Positions 18,523 through 27,978 of a stretch of DNA of 64,000 nt are shown here, one piece after another. Under the pieces are notes generated by a model. It made no database searches and was not told the DNA's origin. It saw only the letters and a program-made list of their open reading frames with translations. The stretch comes from an uncultured Roseobacter sp. GTDB taxonomy: Bacteria; Pseudomonadota; Alphaproteobacteria; Rhodobacterales; Rhodobacteraceae. The position numbers and the translations under genes are program-made. Every line of letters starts with the position of its first letter. Within the stretch, counting starts at the first letter, position 1. Where the stretch lies: positions 62,001 through 126,000 of the forward strand of contig NZ_CANKYM010000001.1 in assembly GCF_947488185.1 (NCBI RefSeq). The letters are read 5' to 3'.

Positions 18523-19911
18523 ATGGCCAACTACGACGTGATCATCATCGGCTCCGGCCCCGGCGGCTATGTCTGCGCCATCCGATGCGCACAGCTGGGG
18601 CTGAAAGTGGCCTGTGTCGAGGGGCGCGAGACGCTGGGCGGCACCTGCCTGAACGTGGGCTGTATCCCGTCGAAAGCGCTGCTGCACGCGAGCCATATGC
18701 TGCATGAGGCCGAGCATAATTTCGCGGCCATGGGCCTCAAGGGCAAGAGCCCATCGGTCGACTGGAAGCAGATGCTCGCCTACAAGGAAAAAACCATCGG
18801 GCAGAATACCAGCGGCATCGAATTTCTGTTCAAGAAGAACAAGATCGACTGGTTGAAGGGGTGGGGCTCGATCCCAGAAGCGGGCAAGGTCAAAGTCGAG
18901 GATGATGTCCATGGTGCCAAGAATATCATCATCGCATCCGGGTCCGAACCCGCATCTCTGCCCGGCGTCGAAGTGGACGAAAAGGTCGTGGTGACATCGA
19001 CCGGCGCGCTGGAGCTTGGCAAGGTGCCAAAGAAGATGGTGGTGATCGGTGCGGGCGTGATCGGCCTGGAGCTTGGGTCGGTCTATGCTCGGTTGGGCTC
19101 GGAGGTAACGGTGGTGGAATTCCTGGATGTCGTCACGCCGGGGATGGATGCCGAAATCCAGAAGACCTTCCAGCGCACCTTGAAAAAGCAGGGGCTGATC
19201 TTCGTTATGGGCGCTGCCGTGCAAAAGACCGACGCATCGAAAACCAAGGCGAAGGTGACCTACAAACTGCGCAAGGATGACAGCGAACACGTGATCGATG
19301 CCGACGTTGTTCTGGTCGCAACCGGCCGCAAACCTTACACCGAGGGGCTTGGCCTCGATGCGGTCGGCGTCAAAATGACAGAGCGCGGCCAGATCGCGGT
19401 AAACGGAAAGTGGGAAACCAACGTGCCCGGCATCTACGCCATTGGCGACGTGATCGAGGGGCCAATGCTGGCCCACAAGGCCGAGGACGAGGGCATGGCG
19501 GCAGCCGAACAAGTAGCTGGTAAACATGGACATGTTAACTATGGCGTGATCCCCGGTGTCATCTACACACATCCTGAGGTCGCCAATGTCGGCGCAACCG
19601 AAGAGGAGCTGAAAGAGCAAGGGCGCAACTACAAAGTCGGCAAATTCTCCTTCATGGGGAACGGGCGCGCCAAGGCGAATTTTGCCGGGGATGGTTTTGT
19701 GAAAATCCTGGCGGACAAAGACACGGACCGCATTCTGGGGGCCCATATCATCGGTCCGGCGGCGGGCGATCTGATCCACGAGATTTGCGTTGCCATGGAG
19801 TTCGGCGCGTCCGCCGAAGATCTGGCAATGACCTGCCACGCGCACCCAACCTACTCGGAAGCAGTGCGCGAAGCTGCATTGGCTTGTGGCGACGGTCCAA
19901 TTCATATGTGA
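18523..19911 (+). CDS. lpd: Dihydrolipoyl dehydrogenase (E3)
   Basis: The 462-residue flavoenzyme re-oxidises the dihydrolipoyl groups of the SucB complex. It has the FAD-binding [12 protein letters not shown], the redox disulfide C42/C47 in [14 protein letters not shown], the NAD-binding [17 protein letters not shown], the second FAD motif [20 protein letters not shown], and the C-terminal base region [16 protein letters not shown]. Length is normal. Its position at the end of the suc block suggests it serves the 2-oxoglutarate complex, though it might be shared with other complexes. A 31-bp gap separates it from the convergent PPOX-fold gene. Confidence 0.95.
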   Translation: MANYDVIIIGSGPGGYVCAIRCAQLGLKVACVEGRETLGGTCLNVGCIPSKALLHASHMLHEAEHNFAAMGLKGKSPSVDWKQMLAYKEKTIGQNTSGIEFLFKKNKIDWLKGWGSIPEAGKVKVEDDVHGAKNIIIASGSEPASLPGVEVDEKVVVTSTGALELGKVPKKMVVIGAGVIGLELGSVYARLGSEVTVVEFLDVVTPGMDAEIQKTFQRTLKKQGLIFVMGAAVQKTDASKTKAKVTYKLRKDDSEHVIDADVVLVATGRKPYTEGLGLDAVGVKMTERGQIAVNGKWETNVPGIYAIGDVIEGPMLAHKAEDEGMAAAEQVAGKHGHVNYGVIPGVIYTHPEVANVGATEEELKEQGRNYKVGKFSFMGNGRAKANFAGDGFVKILADKDTDRILGAHIIGPAAGDLIHEICVAMEFGASAEDLAMTCHAHPTYSEAVREAALACGDGPIHM

Positions 19912-19942
19912 CGAAGAGGTGGCCTGAAGCCCACCTTCTGGC

Positions 19943-20560
19943 TCACCACATCGTTTTGGCGGCGCGTGTGCCCCAAGCTGCATCATAGGGTGCTCCCCCC
20001 TCCTCGCCATTTGACACTTCGGCAAGTATCTGCCCGACCGTTGGTAAGTCGGGCGCCGCAGCTTTCGTTTCCCACACAGCGGCACGCATCAATGCACGAG
20101 CGCATTGCGTGTACATTTCTTTGATCTCAACTATGATGACTGTCGTGGGCAGTCTGCGGTCATTTTCAAAACGTTCCCGCATGTCCCTATCTGCAGTCAG
20201 GTATGCACGGCCATTGATCCGAACCACATTGTTTGATCCCGGAACGATGAACATCAGCGAAACACGGCCATCCGCAACAATGTTACGCAGTGAATCCAGG
20301 CGGTTGTTGCCGCGCCAGTCCGGCAGGGCCAGTGTGCTCGGATCAATCTCCTGTACCACGGGTCCGTCATCTCCCCGAGGGCTGCCATCTGTCCCCTCCG
20401 GGCCTACGGTGCTGAGTACGCAGAGCTTTGAGGACATGATCCATTTTCGGTAGAGCGGCGTCATGACATGTGCGACCTTGCGCAGGGATGCCGCGCCCGG
20501 TGTGCCGTAAAGCGCCAACAGCGCCTCAAGCGTTTCAATCCGTGTGACTGTTTCCGTCAT
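19943..20560 (-). CDS. Pyridoxamine 5'-phosphate oxidase-fold FMN-binding protein (MSMEG_1061-like)
   Basis: The 205-residue protein has the split-barrel pattern SKLCVLSTVGPEGTDGSPRGDDGPVVQEID, LPDWRGNNRLDSLRNIV and VGLxF-like SLMFIVPGSNNVVRINGRAYLT (shown in parts), which fits the MSMEG_1061-type FMN-dependent PPOX family. Such proteins are flavin-binding oxidoreductases of undetermined substrate. The gene is the last of the ftsE-ftsX-plsC run and its start overlaps the end of plsC by 26 bp. Confidence 0.75.
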   Translation of the reverse strand: MTETVTRIETLEALLALYGTPGAASLRKVAHVMTPLYRKWIMSSKLCVLSTVGPEGTDGSPRGDDGPVVQEIDPSTLALPDWRGNNRLDSLRNIVADGRVSLMFIVPGSNNVVRINGRAYLTADRDMRERFENDRRLPTTVIIVEIKEMYTQCARALMRAAVWETKAAAPDLPTVGQILAEVSNGEEGGAPYDAAWGTRAAKTMW

Positions 20561-21275
20561 ATGTGAACCCCGCTTCCGCCATCAAGGCATCCGACTTTTC
20601 TTCCACCATGGTTTCAAGTGTTGTCATGAAGGCGTCGCGGGTTTGCCCCGGCTCTATCACAGGCAGGAATTCCACCACTGCAACGCCGGGTTTTCGCAGC
20701 ATCCCTCTTTTCGGCCACAGCACGCCCACGTTCGTTGCAACGGGCACGCAGGGCTGGCCCAGTTGCTCGTAGAGCACGGCAGTGCCGACCTTGTAGGGCA
20801 ACTTAGCGCCTGGCGCGACGCGGGTGCCCTGTGAATAGATGATCAGTTGCCCGGCCTCCGCACGGCCCGCATTCACGTCCGACACCATCTTTTCAATCGC
20901 GGCGCCGCGCTTACCCCGATCCACGGCAACGCATCCCAACCGCCTTGCGTATTGCCCGATAATGGGCGTCATCAGGATTTCCTTCTTCATGATGAACTTG
21001 GCCGCGGGTAGTGCTGTGAAGATCATCATGATGTCCAGAAACGACTGATGCTTGGCCGCGATCAGCGCTTCCCCCTGCGGAACGGTGCCCCGGACTTCGC
21101 AGCGCATACCGACCATCCAACTGGCAGTCCAAAACACATAACGCGAGTAGGTTTTACACGCCGCATACGCCCCCCGGCGGCTGAACATGGCCCAGGGTGC
21201 GAACCCCAGACCGATGATGGGCATGGCGATGTACATTTGGGTGATGAAAATGACCGATCGAATACATTGGATCAT
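20535..21275 (-). CDS. plsC: 1-acyl-sn-glycerol-3-phosphate acyltransferase
   Basis: The 246-residue membrane-bound enzyme acylates lysophosphatidic acid in phospholipid synthesis. The N-terminus (MIQCIRSVIFITQMYIAMPI) is a membrane anchor. The acyltransferase box H76-QSFL-D81 (HX4D) is followed by the glycerophosphate-binding region VDRGKRGAA and YSQGTRVAPG, in which the usual EGTR is replaced by QGTR. The start ATG overlaps the ftsX stop (ATGA); longer in-frame starts upstream lie inside ftsX and are rejected. Confidence 0.85.
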   Translation of the reverse strand: MIQCIRSVIFITQMYIAMPIIGLGFAPWAMFSRRGAYAACKTYSRYVFWTASWMVGMRCEVRGTVPQGEALIAAKHQSFLDIMMIFTALPAAKFIMKKEILMTPIIGQYARRLGCVAVDRGKRGAAIEKMVSDVNAGRAEAGQLIIYSQGTRVAPGAKLPYKVGTAVLYEQLGQPCVPVATNVGVLWPKRGMLRKPGVAVVEFLPVIEPGQTRDAFMTTLETMVEEKSDALMAEAGFTYDGNSHTD

Positions 21276-22180
21276 CAGGCCAACCTTTTCAAAGCACGGT
21301 TTGCTGCGGTTCCCGTCGCAACAAAGGCCACGAAGGCTGAAAGCAGGGGGATCAGGAAGGGCAAAAACCAATGCCAGCCCTGAAACCCGAGGCCTGTGAG
21401 GAATCCGGCTGTATCAGAAGCTTTGGGCAGTAGGGAAACCGCCCCCATGGCAAGGACGGTGCCAATGATCGCACCCCCGAAGGCCCGAAGGGTAAAGCGG
21501 CGAATGAAGGCTTGTGCAATGTAGCGATCCGTGGCCCCCACCAGACGCAAGACCGCAATGACTTGCGCATTTGCAGCCAACGCAGTGTTCGCGGCCAACG
21601 TCACCATGACCGCCACGCTGGCGCCCAGAAGCACGGCGGAAATCCAGCCCAGGAGGCGCAGTCTGTTTGCAGCAGCCACCAGAGGTGCACGCCACCTGCT
21701 GTGGTCATCGAGAACAGCGCCTGGCACCTCCGCCGCCAACCGCAACCGCAACCCGGCCGCGTCAAAGCCGCTGTCTTCTTCGATCACCTCGATCAACTGG
21801 GGAACCGGGAGCGCCTGCAAGTCCAGCTCTGCGCCAAACCAGGGCGCCAGCAACGCCTGTTGTTCGGCATCGTCCAGGGCGCGAGCATAGGCCACACCCG
21901 CGGTGGTTTCGAGAATGCGCAGGGCTGCCTCGGTCTGGACCGGCCGTTGGTCCAGCGGCGCCACGATCCGAATGGTCGAGGACCGCGCAAGCTCATCTCC
22001 CCACCGGGCCGCAAGGCGACCGGATGCCAGCGAGAGTGCCATGGCAAAAACAGCCAGAAAAGCCATCGCGGCAGCGGCAAAAATCGTCAACTGCGCCGTG
22101 AAACCAGAGGGCGGCACCACGCGGTCGGCCTGCTTGTCACCAAGAACGAGGCGTTTGAGAGCGATGCGGGTCACCCTCAC
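21275..22180 (-). CDS. ftsX: Cell-division ABC transporter permease FtsX
   Basis: The 301-residue protein has an N-terminal cytoplasmic tail, a first membrane helix (LTIFAAAAMAFLAVFAMALSL), a periplasmic loop of about 120 residues, and three more helices (WISAVLLGASVAVMVTLAANTALA, GAIIGTVLAMGAVSL, WFLPFLIPLLSAFVAFVATGTAA, the last two partly shown). This is the FtsX topology that, with FtsE, activates periplasmic murein hydrolases at the septum. It overlaps ftsE by four bases and plsC by one ATGA unit. Confidence 0.85.
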   Translation of the reverse strand: MRVTRIALKRLVLGDKQADRVVPPSGFTAQLTIFAAAAMAFLAVFAMALSLASGRLAARWGDELARSSTIRIVAPLDQRPVQTEAALRILETTAGVAYARALDDAEQQALLAPWFGAELDLQALPVPQLIEVIEEDSGFDAAGLRLRLAAEVPGAVLDDHSRWRAPLVAAANRLRLLGWISAVLLGASVAVMVTLAANTALAANAQVIAVLRLVGATDRYIAQAFIRRFTLRAFGGAIIGTVLAMGAVSLLPKASDTAGFLTGLGFQGWHWFLPFLIPLLSAFVAFVATGTAANRALKRLA

Positions 22181-22854
22181 AGATCCGCGCCAGCGAGCTG
22201 AACACGACCGTTTGCTATGCGCAGAACCCGCGCTTGGATCTGGCTTTTGGCGGCCCGGATCAAGCTGAGATCGTGGGTGGCAATCAGCACAGTTTTGCCC
22301 ATCTTGTTGAGTTCGACCAAAAGGCGCAGCAGCCTCTGCGACATCTCCCAGTCCACGTTACCAGTGGGTTCATCAGCCAAGACGACATCCGGCGACATGA
22401 TCACTGCACGGGCAAGGGCGGCGCGCTGACGCTCCCCCCCTGACAACTCCGGCGGCACCGCATCGGCACGGTGGGTCAGCCCGACCCAGGCCATGAGTTC
22501 AGTCAGATCATCCTGCCCGGCGCTCGTGGGGCGCCCGGAAACAGTAAGCGGTAATGCGATGTTTTCCGAAACCGTCAGATGATCCAGAAATCGGCAATCC
22601 TGATGCACGACCCCCATGCGCCGGCGCAACAGCGCTATGTCATCCCGCTCCAGCCGGGAGACATCATCGCCGAACAGCGTGACATCGCCGGAGGTCGGCA
22701 ACAACGCGCCGTAACACAGCTTGAGCAAGGTGGTCTTGCCCGCACCGGAGGGTCCGGTCAGAAAGTGAAACGAACCCGGCGCAAGCTTGAGTGAAATCTC
22801 AGATAAAAGCGCACCGCCCCCATAGCTGTAGGCGACATTTTCCAGCTCAAGCAC
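22177..22854 (-). CDS. ftsE: Cell-division ATP-binding protein FtsE
   Basis: A 225-residue ABC ATPase: MLELENVAYSYGGG start, Walker A GPSGAGKTT, Q-loop in VVHQDCRFLDHLT, signature LSGGERQRAALARA, Walker B VVLADEPTGNVD and the switch histidine in IATHDLSL. Together with FtsX it forms the septal complex. It begins the minus-strand operon ftsE-ftsX-plsC-PPOX; the 164-bp gap upstream is shared with the divergently transcribed zinc-ribbon gene and should contain both promoters. Confidence 0.92.
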   Translation of the reverse strand: MLELENVAYSYGGGALLSEISLKLAPGSFHFLTGPSGAGKTTLLKLCYGALLPTSGDVTLFGDDVSRLERDDIALLRRRMGVVHQDCRFLDHLTVSENIALPLTVSGRPTSAGQDDLTELMAWVGLTHRADAVPPELSGGERQRAALARAVIMSPDVVLADEPTGNVDWEMSQRLLRLLVELNKMGKTVLIATHDLSLIRAAKSQIQARVLRIANGRVQLAGADL

Positions 22855-23018
22855 GCGGCCCCCGTTTTTTGTTGCGCTTTTGTGCCCCAGTGGCGGTCTG
22901 GTTTCAATGCATCACTTGCAAGCTTTGTGCACAGTTAACACTTTTCGCACGACCGGGATGTCAATATGGTGCAGAAAAACAATAAACGAAGCGGGGTAAC
23001 CATGAAGCAGGACCTGAC

Positions 23019-23915
23019 ATGCGCTTGATCTGTCCGAATTGCGATGCGCAATACGAAGTGCCCGATGACGTAATGCCGCCGGACGGGCGGGACGTGCAGT
23101 GCTCGAACTGTGGCCAGACATGGTTTCAGGCGCATCCGGACGCAGAGCAGGAAGAACAGGAAGCGCTGAGTAAGACAGCCGAGGAAGATGAAGAAGTTGT
23201 CTTCCCTGAAGAAGACAACGCCCCGGAACCTGAGCCAGAGCCGGAACCAGCGCCCGAGGAAGTTACCTCTTCAGAGTACAACCCACCATCATCAGAGTCC
23301 AAACCTGAGGCGGAGTTCGACGAGATACCGCCATCCCCGACGCGCAAACCATTGGACCCTGCGGTGGCAGACGTTCTGCGAGAAGAAGCCGAACTCGAGA
23401 AGAAAGCGCGGTCAAATGAAACAGCCGGAGGTGTAGAGAGTCAGCCTGATCTTGGGCTGACGGATGCCGATGGCAGTGACGAAGCGCGCAAGCGCGCGCG
23501 TGAAACCCGCGACCGGATGGCACGCATGCGGGGCGAGCCGCCATCGCTGCCGGTGGTAGAGGCCACCGCCGTCTCCGGCTCTCGTCGGGACCTGCTACCT
23601 GATATCGAAGAAATAAATTCGACGCTACGATCCAACAATGAAAGATCGCCGGGCGACGACCCCGGGCAAACAGCCCAGGTCGAAGCCCGTGAAAAACGCA
23701 GCTTTGGGCGTGGTTTCGTCTTGATGGTGCTCTTGGCCGCCGTTCTCGCCTTGCTTTATGTTTTCGCACCGCAACTGGCCGAAGCTGTGCCACAAGCCGA
23801 TCCGTGGCTCAGCGCTTACGTCGGGATCGTGGATCAATGGCGGATGTGGCTCGACACCAAGGTCGAGGCTGTGTTGGGATGGCTGGATGCTACCGCTGCT
23901 TCCAGCGGGCAGTAG
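23019..23915 (+). CDS. Zinc-ribbon (MJ0042-type) single-pass membrane protein
   Basis: The 298-residue protein begins with a zinc ribbon, MRLICPNCDAQYEVPDD with C5, C8 and a second pair C28/C31 in CSNCGQTW. A long acidic, Pro-rich disordered part (EPEPEPEPAPEE and similar) follows, then a membrane helix (FVLMVLLAAVLALLYVF, around 226-245) and a short C-terminal amphipathic part. This layout is a known but uncharacterised alphaproteobacterial protein encoded next to ftsEX. The ribbon should be cytoplasmic. It converges on the TIGR02302 gene with a 9-bp gap. Confidence 0.75.
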   Translation: MRLICPNCDAQYEVPDDVMPPDGRDVQCSNCGQTWFQAHPDAEQEEQEALSKTAEEDEEVVFPEEDNAPEPEPEPEPAPEEVTSSEYNPPSSESKPEAEFDEIPPSPTRKPLDPAVADVLREEAELEKKARSNETAGGVESQPDLGLTDADGSDEARKRARETRDRMARMRGEPPSLPVVEATAVSGSRRDLLPDIEEINSTLRSNNERSPGDDPGQTAQVEAREKRSFGRGFVLMVLLAAVLALLYVFAPQLAEAVPQADPWLSAYVGIVDQWRMWLDTKVEAVLGWLDATAASSGQ

Positions 23916-23924
23916 TAAGTGGCC

Positions 23925-26537
23925 CTAGAATCGGTCTAAAAGACGCTTGAGATAGTTGCGTTCTTCTTCGGGACGTGCGGTTTCACCTGACCGGCGACGG
24001 ATTTCATCCAGAAGCTCCCGCGCGCGACCATAGGCATCATCGTTCAGCGCAAGCGGCCCGGTATCGCCATCCGCACCGGAATTTCCAGATTCGCGCCCCA
24101 GCGGGTCGCGGTTGTCTGCCCTGCGGTCAGACTGCTGTGTACCTTGCCCCGGCTGTTGGTTCTGTTGCTGTTGCGCCATCATGTCGCCAAGCGCGCGCAT
24201 ACCTTCACGCAGCGCTTCCATCGCCTGGCCCTGATTGTCGATTGCCTCGGCCAGATCATTGTCGCGCAGAGCGTCCTCGGCCCCTTCCATCGCACGTCCG
24301 GCCCGGTCCAGCGCATCGCGCGCCGCATCGCCTTCCGGCGTACCCGCACCCGGCAGATTGCCCTGCTGGCGGCGCAACTCATCGCGCAAGGCCTGCTGAC
24401 GGTCGGCAATTGAACCTTCGCTGCCCGGTCGCGGATCGCCTGCGGATCCATCACCGCGTTCCTGCGGTTGACCCTGTTGCTCTCCGCCACCCTCGCCCTG
24501 ACCAGACTGGCCCTCGTGGCTCTGCCCACGGCCCTGCCCGCCGTTGCGCCCCTCGTTGCCCTGGCTCTCGCCTGCCTGGGCACCGGGGTTGAATTGCTCC
24601 TGCAGATCGCGGAAGGCCTGATCGGACAGACCTTGTTGTTCGCGCAGTGTCTCGGACAGGCCTTCCATCGCCTGCTCGCCGGGGCTCTGCCCGCCCTGCC
24701 CTTGCTGGCCTTGGGTGACGCGCATGTTCTCCATCATCTGCTGAAGCTCTTGCAGCGCCTGCTGCGCCTCGGCCATGCGGCCCTGCTCCATCAGTTCCTG
24801 AATACGGTCCATCATGCGCTGCAGGTCATCCTGCGTCATGGTCATGCTGTTTTCGTTTTGCGGGCCGCCGTTTTCGTCGTTTTGCTGACGTTGGCGCTCC
24901 GCCTGCCGCATCATTTGCTGCAGATAATCATCCGTGGCGCGGCGCAACTCCTGCATCAGTTCCGCAATCTCCTCATCCGACGCGCCATTGCGGATCGCCT
25001 CGTTCAGCCGTTCCTGCGCCCGGCGCATGCGTTCCGCTGCATCGGCAAGATCACCTTCTTCGAGGATGATCGCCAGATCCCACATCTCCTGTGCGAGATC
25101 CTCCTGCATTTCATTGCTGAGCCCATACTTGGCAAAGGTCTCCAACTGGCGAATGACCTTGCGCAGCCGCAACGCATCGGTCTGCTTGCGGAACAATTCC
25201 TCCGGCAGATAGGCCGCAGCGCGCAGGATCTGGCTAATCCGCTTGTTGTTCTCGCGCGACCAGAGCAGATCGCGGCGCTGTTCGATCACCGCAGCCGCGA
25301 CCGGATCAAAGAAACGCCGACCGGGCAGCACCATCGCACGTGGCTCGGTTTCATAGGTCTGTTCGGCGCCATCCAGCGCGGACAGGCGCACGAACACCGG
25401 CAGATTGGCCCATGGGTGCTCCGAGAAGTCCTCAATCAGGTTTTCTTCGAACGCACGGCGGTCCCCGGCTATGGGAGTGGGCAAGGGCACGATCAGATCG
25501 GGGCGTGTCTCGGGCGCGATGCTCAGGCCATGATGGCGAGTGACAGCGGCAAGATCGAGTGTGAACCGTGCCTCGCCGGCCTCTACCCCGTAATCGTCGC
25601 GGGCCTCGAACGGCAGTGTCGTTTCTCCAAGAGCAGAGGCGGAAGGATCCTCCAGCACGGCAATCTGAGGCGGGCTGTCCGGGATGACTTCAACTTGCCA
25701 GCTGCGCCCACCGGGGCCGTTGATCGCGACCGTGCCGTCCTGCACCACGGTGAAATCCTGCGCCGGATCGGACGCCGGTGGCACCTCTGTCCGGCCGGAG
25801 ACGGTTTCAGACAGGGTCAGGGCGCCGACCTCACCGTAGAGGCGCAGGGTGATCAGACTGCCAACAGGCACACGGAGCGCGCCTTCTGGAATATCATTGA
25901 GGTAGATCGTTGGCCGACCGGTGTATCTGGGACTTTCCGCCCAGCCTTCCCAGACCGGACCAGCGGCAAGCCCGCCGCCGCCGGGCGTCATATCCGCGAC
26001 CGATCCCACCCGCCAGATGGAGCCAAAGAGCAGGGCGATCCCAAAAAGCAAAACCGCGAGATAGCGCAGCGCGTAAGGATCGCGGGAGGCTACGCGCAGA
26101 TCGGCGGGCACCGGCTCGGCTTCGGCGGCGCGGGCGGCCATGCGCGCCTGATGCGCCCGCCAGACAGCGGTTGAAGCGGCGTCCGCAGCCCCGATGGTCT
26201 GCGTATCCAGCAAGGCCTGCAATGGGCGCCCTGGCAGGCTGGCATCCAATCGCGCGATAGCTTGCTCTCGCGTTGGCAGCCGGAACCGCATGAAGGCATA
26301 TCCAAGCGTCGTCAGCGCACTGACACCGGCGAGAACGGCCAGGCCCCAGACGACTTCGATAGCAACCGTGTCCTGCAGGCCCAGCATGAGCGCGGCCAGC
26401 ACAAACAGGCACACCGTCATCAAGGGCCAGAGGCTCTGCACGAAAGCTTCGGCGATCATGCCCAATCGGGTCAGCCGAAGGGGCCAGCGCACGGCCCTGA
26501 GGCTGCGGTCCGCATCGTGCCGGGAAAATGACGCCAT
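23925..26537 (-). CDS. TIGR02302-family large membrane protein
   Basis: The 870-residue protein has two hydrophobic segments near the N-terminus (SLWPLMTVCLFVLAALMLG, VVWGLAVLAGVSALTTLGYAF), a third near 160-180, a large beta-rich periplasmic-type region, and a C-terminal 300 residues dominated by Gln, Glu and Gly (for example QQGQGGQSPGEQAMEG), probably coiled coil and disordered. This matches TIGR02302, a conserved alphaproteobacterial family of unknown function usually next to lysA, as here. The ATG at 26537 has GGAG at a good distance; an in-frame TTG at 26561 is less likely. Confidence 0.85.
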   Translation of the reverse strand: MASFSRHDADRSLRAVRWPLRLTRLGMIAEAFVQSLWPLMTVCLFVLAALMLGLQDTVAIEVVWGLAVLAGVSALTTLGYAFMRFRLPTREQAIARLDASLPGRPLQALLDTQTIGAADAASTAVWRAHQARMAARAAEAEPVPADLRVASRDPYALRYLAVLLFGIALLFGSIWRVGSVADMTPGGGGLAAGPVWEGWAESPRYTGRPTIYLNDIPEGALRVPVGSLITLRLYGEVGALTLSETVSGRTEVPPASDPAQDFTVVQDGTVAINGPGGRSWQVEVIPDSPPQIAVLEDPSASALGETTLPFEARDDYGVEAGEARFTLDLAAVTRHHGLSIAPETRPDLIVPLPTPIAGDRRAFEENLIEDFSEHPWANLPVFVRLSALDGAEQTYETEPRAMVLPGRRFFDPVAAAVIEQRRDLLWSRENNKRISQILRAAAYLPEELFRKQTDALRLRKVIRQLETFAKYGLSNEMQEDLAQEMWDLAIILEEGDLADAAERMRRAQERLNEAIRNGASDEEIAELMQELRRATDDYLQQMMRQAERQRQQNDENGGPQNENSMTMTQDDLQRMMDRIQELMEQGRMAEAQQALQELQQMMENMRVTQGQQGQGGQSPGEQAMEGLSETLREQQGLSDQAFRDLQEQFNPGAQAGESQGNEGRNGGQGRGQSHEGQSGQGEGGGEQQGQPQERGDGSAGDPRPGSEGSIADRQQALRDELRRQQGNLPGAGTPEGDAARDALDRAGRAMEGAEDALRDNDLAEAIDNQGQAMEALREGMRALGDMMAQQQQNQQPGQGTQQSDRRADNRDPLGRESGNSGADGDTGPLALNDDAYGRARELLDEIRRRSGETARPEEERNYLKRLLDRF

Positions 26538-26577
26538 CGGTTTCACTCCGCTCGTCTTCAATCCCGGGGATACGGGG

Positions 26578-27843
26578 TCAAAGCCATTCTGGAATGGTAT
26601 CGCGATTTATCATTTCGTCAAAGGTCGGACGTCGGCGAATAACCGCAAATTGATCCTTATTCACCAGAACTTCGGGAATCAGGGGGCGGGAATTGTATTC
26701 GCTGCTCATAACCGCGCCATAAGCACCCGCCGAGCGGAAGGCGACAAGCTCGCCAGCGGCCACTGGTGGCATGTTCCGCTGCTTGGCAAAGGTGTCCCCG
26801 GATTCGCAAACCGGCCCGACAATGTCATAGGTCGCCTGCTCGGCGCCGGGCACGGGCTCAACAACCGGGATGATGTCATGGTAGGCCTCATACATGGCCG
26901 GGCGGATCAGATCGTTCATCGCCCCGTCGATGATCAGAAAATCGCGCCCCTCACCGGATTTCACATAGATCACCTCGGACACCATGAGCCCGGCGTTTCC
27001 AGCGATCAGCCGCCCCGGTTCGATCTCGATTTCGCACCCCAGATGGCCCAGAGTGCGTTTGACCAGCGCGCCATAGTCCACGGGCAGCGGCGGCGCCTGA
27101 TTGTCGCGCGTATAGGGAATGCCCAACCCGCCGCCCAGATCGAGGCGGCGAATGGTATGCCCATCGGCACGCAGCACCTCGGTAAGCTCGGCGACTTTCT
27201 GATAGGCCAGCTCAAAGGGTGCAAGATCGGTCAACTGGCTGCCGATGTGCACATCGATGCCGATCACTTCTAGACCCGGCAACGAGGCCGCAAGCGCATA
27301 GACCTCGCGGGCCCGTGATATCGGAATGCCGAACTTGTTTTCGGATTTGCCTGTCGCAATCTTGGCGTGGGTCTTGGCATCAACATCCGGATTGACCCGG
27401 ATCGTGATCGGCGCGACCGTGCCCATGGCAAGGGCAGTTGCATTCAGCACCTCTATCTCGGGTTCGGATTCGACGTTGAACTGGCGAATGCCGCCCTCAA
27501 GCGCCAGCCGAATTTCGGCCGCAGTTTTCCCCACGCCAGAGAAAACGATGCGGTCACCCGGCACACCCGCCGCCTTGGCGCGCCTGTATTCACCGCCAGA
27601 TACGACATCCATGCCCGCGCCGGCTTGTGCAAGGGTTTTCAAGATTGCCTGATTGCTGGCGGCCTTCATCGCATAGCAGACCAGATGGTCGAGTCCGTCC
27701 AAAGCATCATCGAAAAGATGAAAATGCCGCAATAACGTGGCTGTCGAATAGACATAGAACGGCGTGCCAACCGCTTTTGCAATTTCGCTCACCGGCACAT
27801 CTTCGGCATAAAGCGCACCATCGCGGTAGAGGAAGTGGTCCAT
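26578..27843 (-). CDS. lysA: Diaminopimelate decarboxylase
   Basis: The 421-residue PLP enzyme makes L-lysine from meso-diaminopimelate. The PLP lysine is K60 in VCYAMKAASNQ; other family marks are HIGSQLTDLAPF, DLGGGLGIPY, EPGRLIAGNAG, and the dimer-contributed CESGDTFAK. Length is normal. It lies 40 bp upstream of the TIGR02302 gene and is probably cotranscribed with it. It is separated from the upstream VPLPA-CTERM gene by that gene's terminator. Confidence 0.95.
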   Translation of the reverse strand: MDHFLYRDGALYAEDVPVSEIAKAVGTPFYVYSTATLLRHFHLFDDALDGLDHLVCYAMKAASNQAILKTLAQAGAGMDVVSGGEYRRAKAAGVPGDRIVFSGVGKTAAEIRLALEGGIRQFNVESEPEIEVLNATALAMGTVAPITIRVNPDVDAKTHAKIATGKSENKFGIPISRAREVYALAASLPGLEVIGIDVHIGSQLTDLAPFELAYQKVAELTEVLRADGHTIRRLDLGGGLGIPYTRDNQAPPLPVDYGALVKRTLGHLGCEIEIEPGRLIAGNAGLMVSEVIYVKSGEGRDFLIIDGAMNDLIRPAMYEAYHDIIPVVEPVPGAEQATYDIVGPVCESGDTFAKQRNMPPVAAGELVAFRSAGAYGAVMSSEYNSRPLIPEVLVNKDQFAVIRRRPTFDEMINRDTIPEWL

Positions 27844-27927
27844 GTCTTTGCCCTTATTGAACGAGCATGCCTCATATCAGACGCTTCAGTTTACGCAATC
27901 ACCTCGGGGCACAACGCGTGTAGAGAC

Positions 27928-27952
27928 AAAAAAAGGGCGGCATCCGCCGCCC
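27928..27952 (-). terminator. Intrinsic terminator of the VPLPA-CTERM gene
   Basis: On the minus strand GGGCGGC, a four-base loop and GCCGCCC (27952-27935) form a perfect 7-bp stem followed by seven T (27934-27928). It is 26 bp after the stop of the VPLPA-CTERM gene and insulates lysA. Confidence 0.9.
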
Positions 27953-27978
27953 TCTTCCCTTTGGCTCAGCGCCTTGGG

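Noticed and set aside
18445..20085. Long minus-strand open frame across lpd
   Set aside because: Antisense shadow of lpd, which has all catalytic motifs.
24468..26174. Long plus-strand open frame inside the TIGR02302 gene
   Set aside because: Leu/His/Arg-rich shadow of the Gln/Glu-rich minus-strand coding region.
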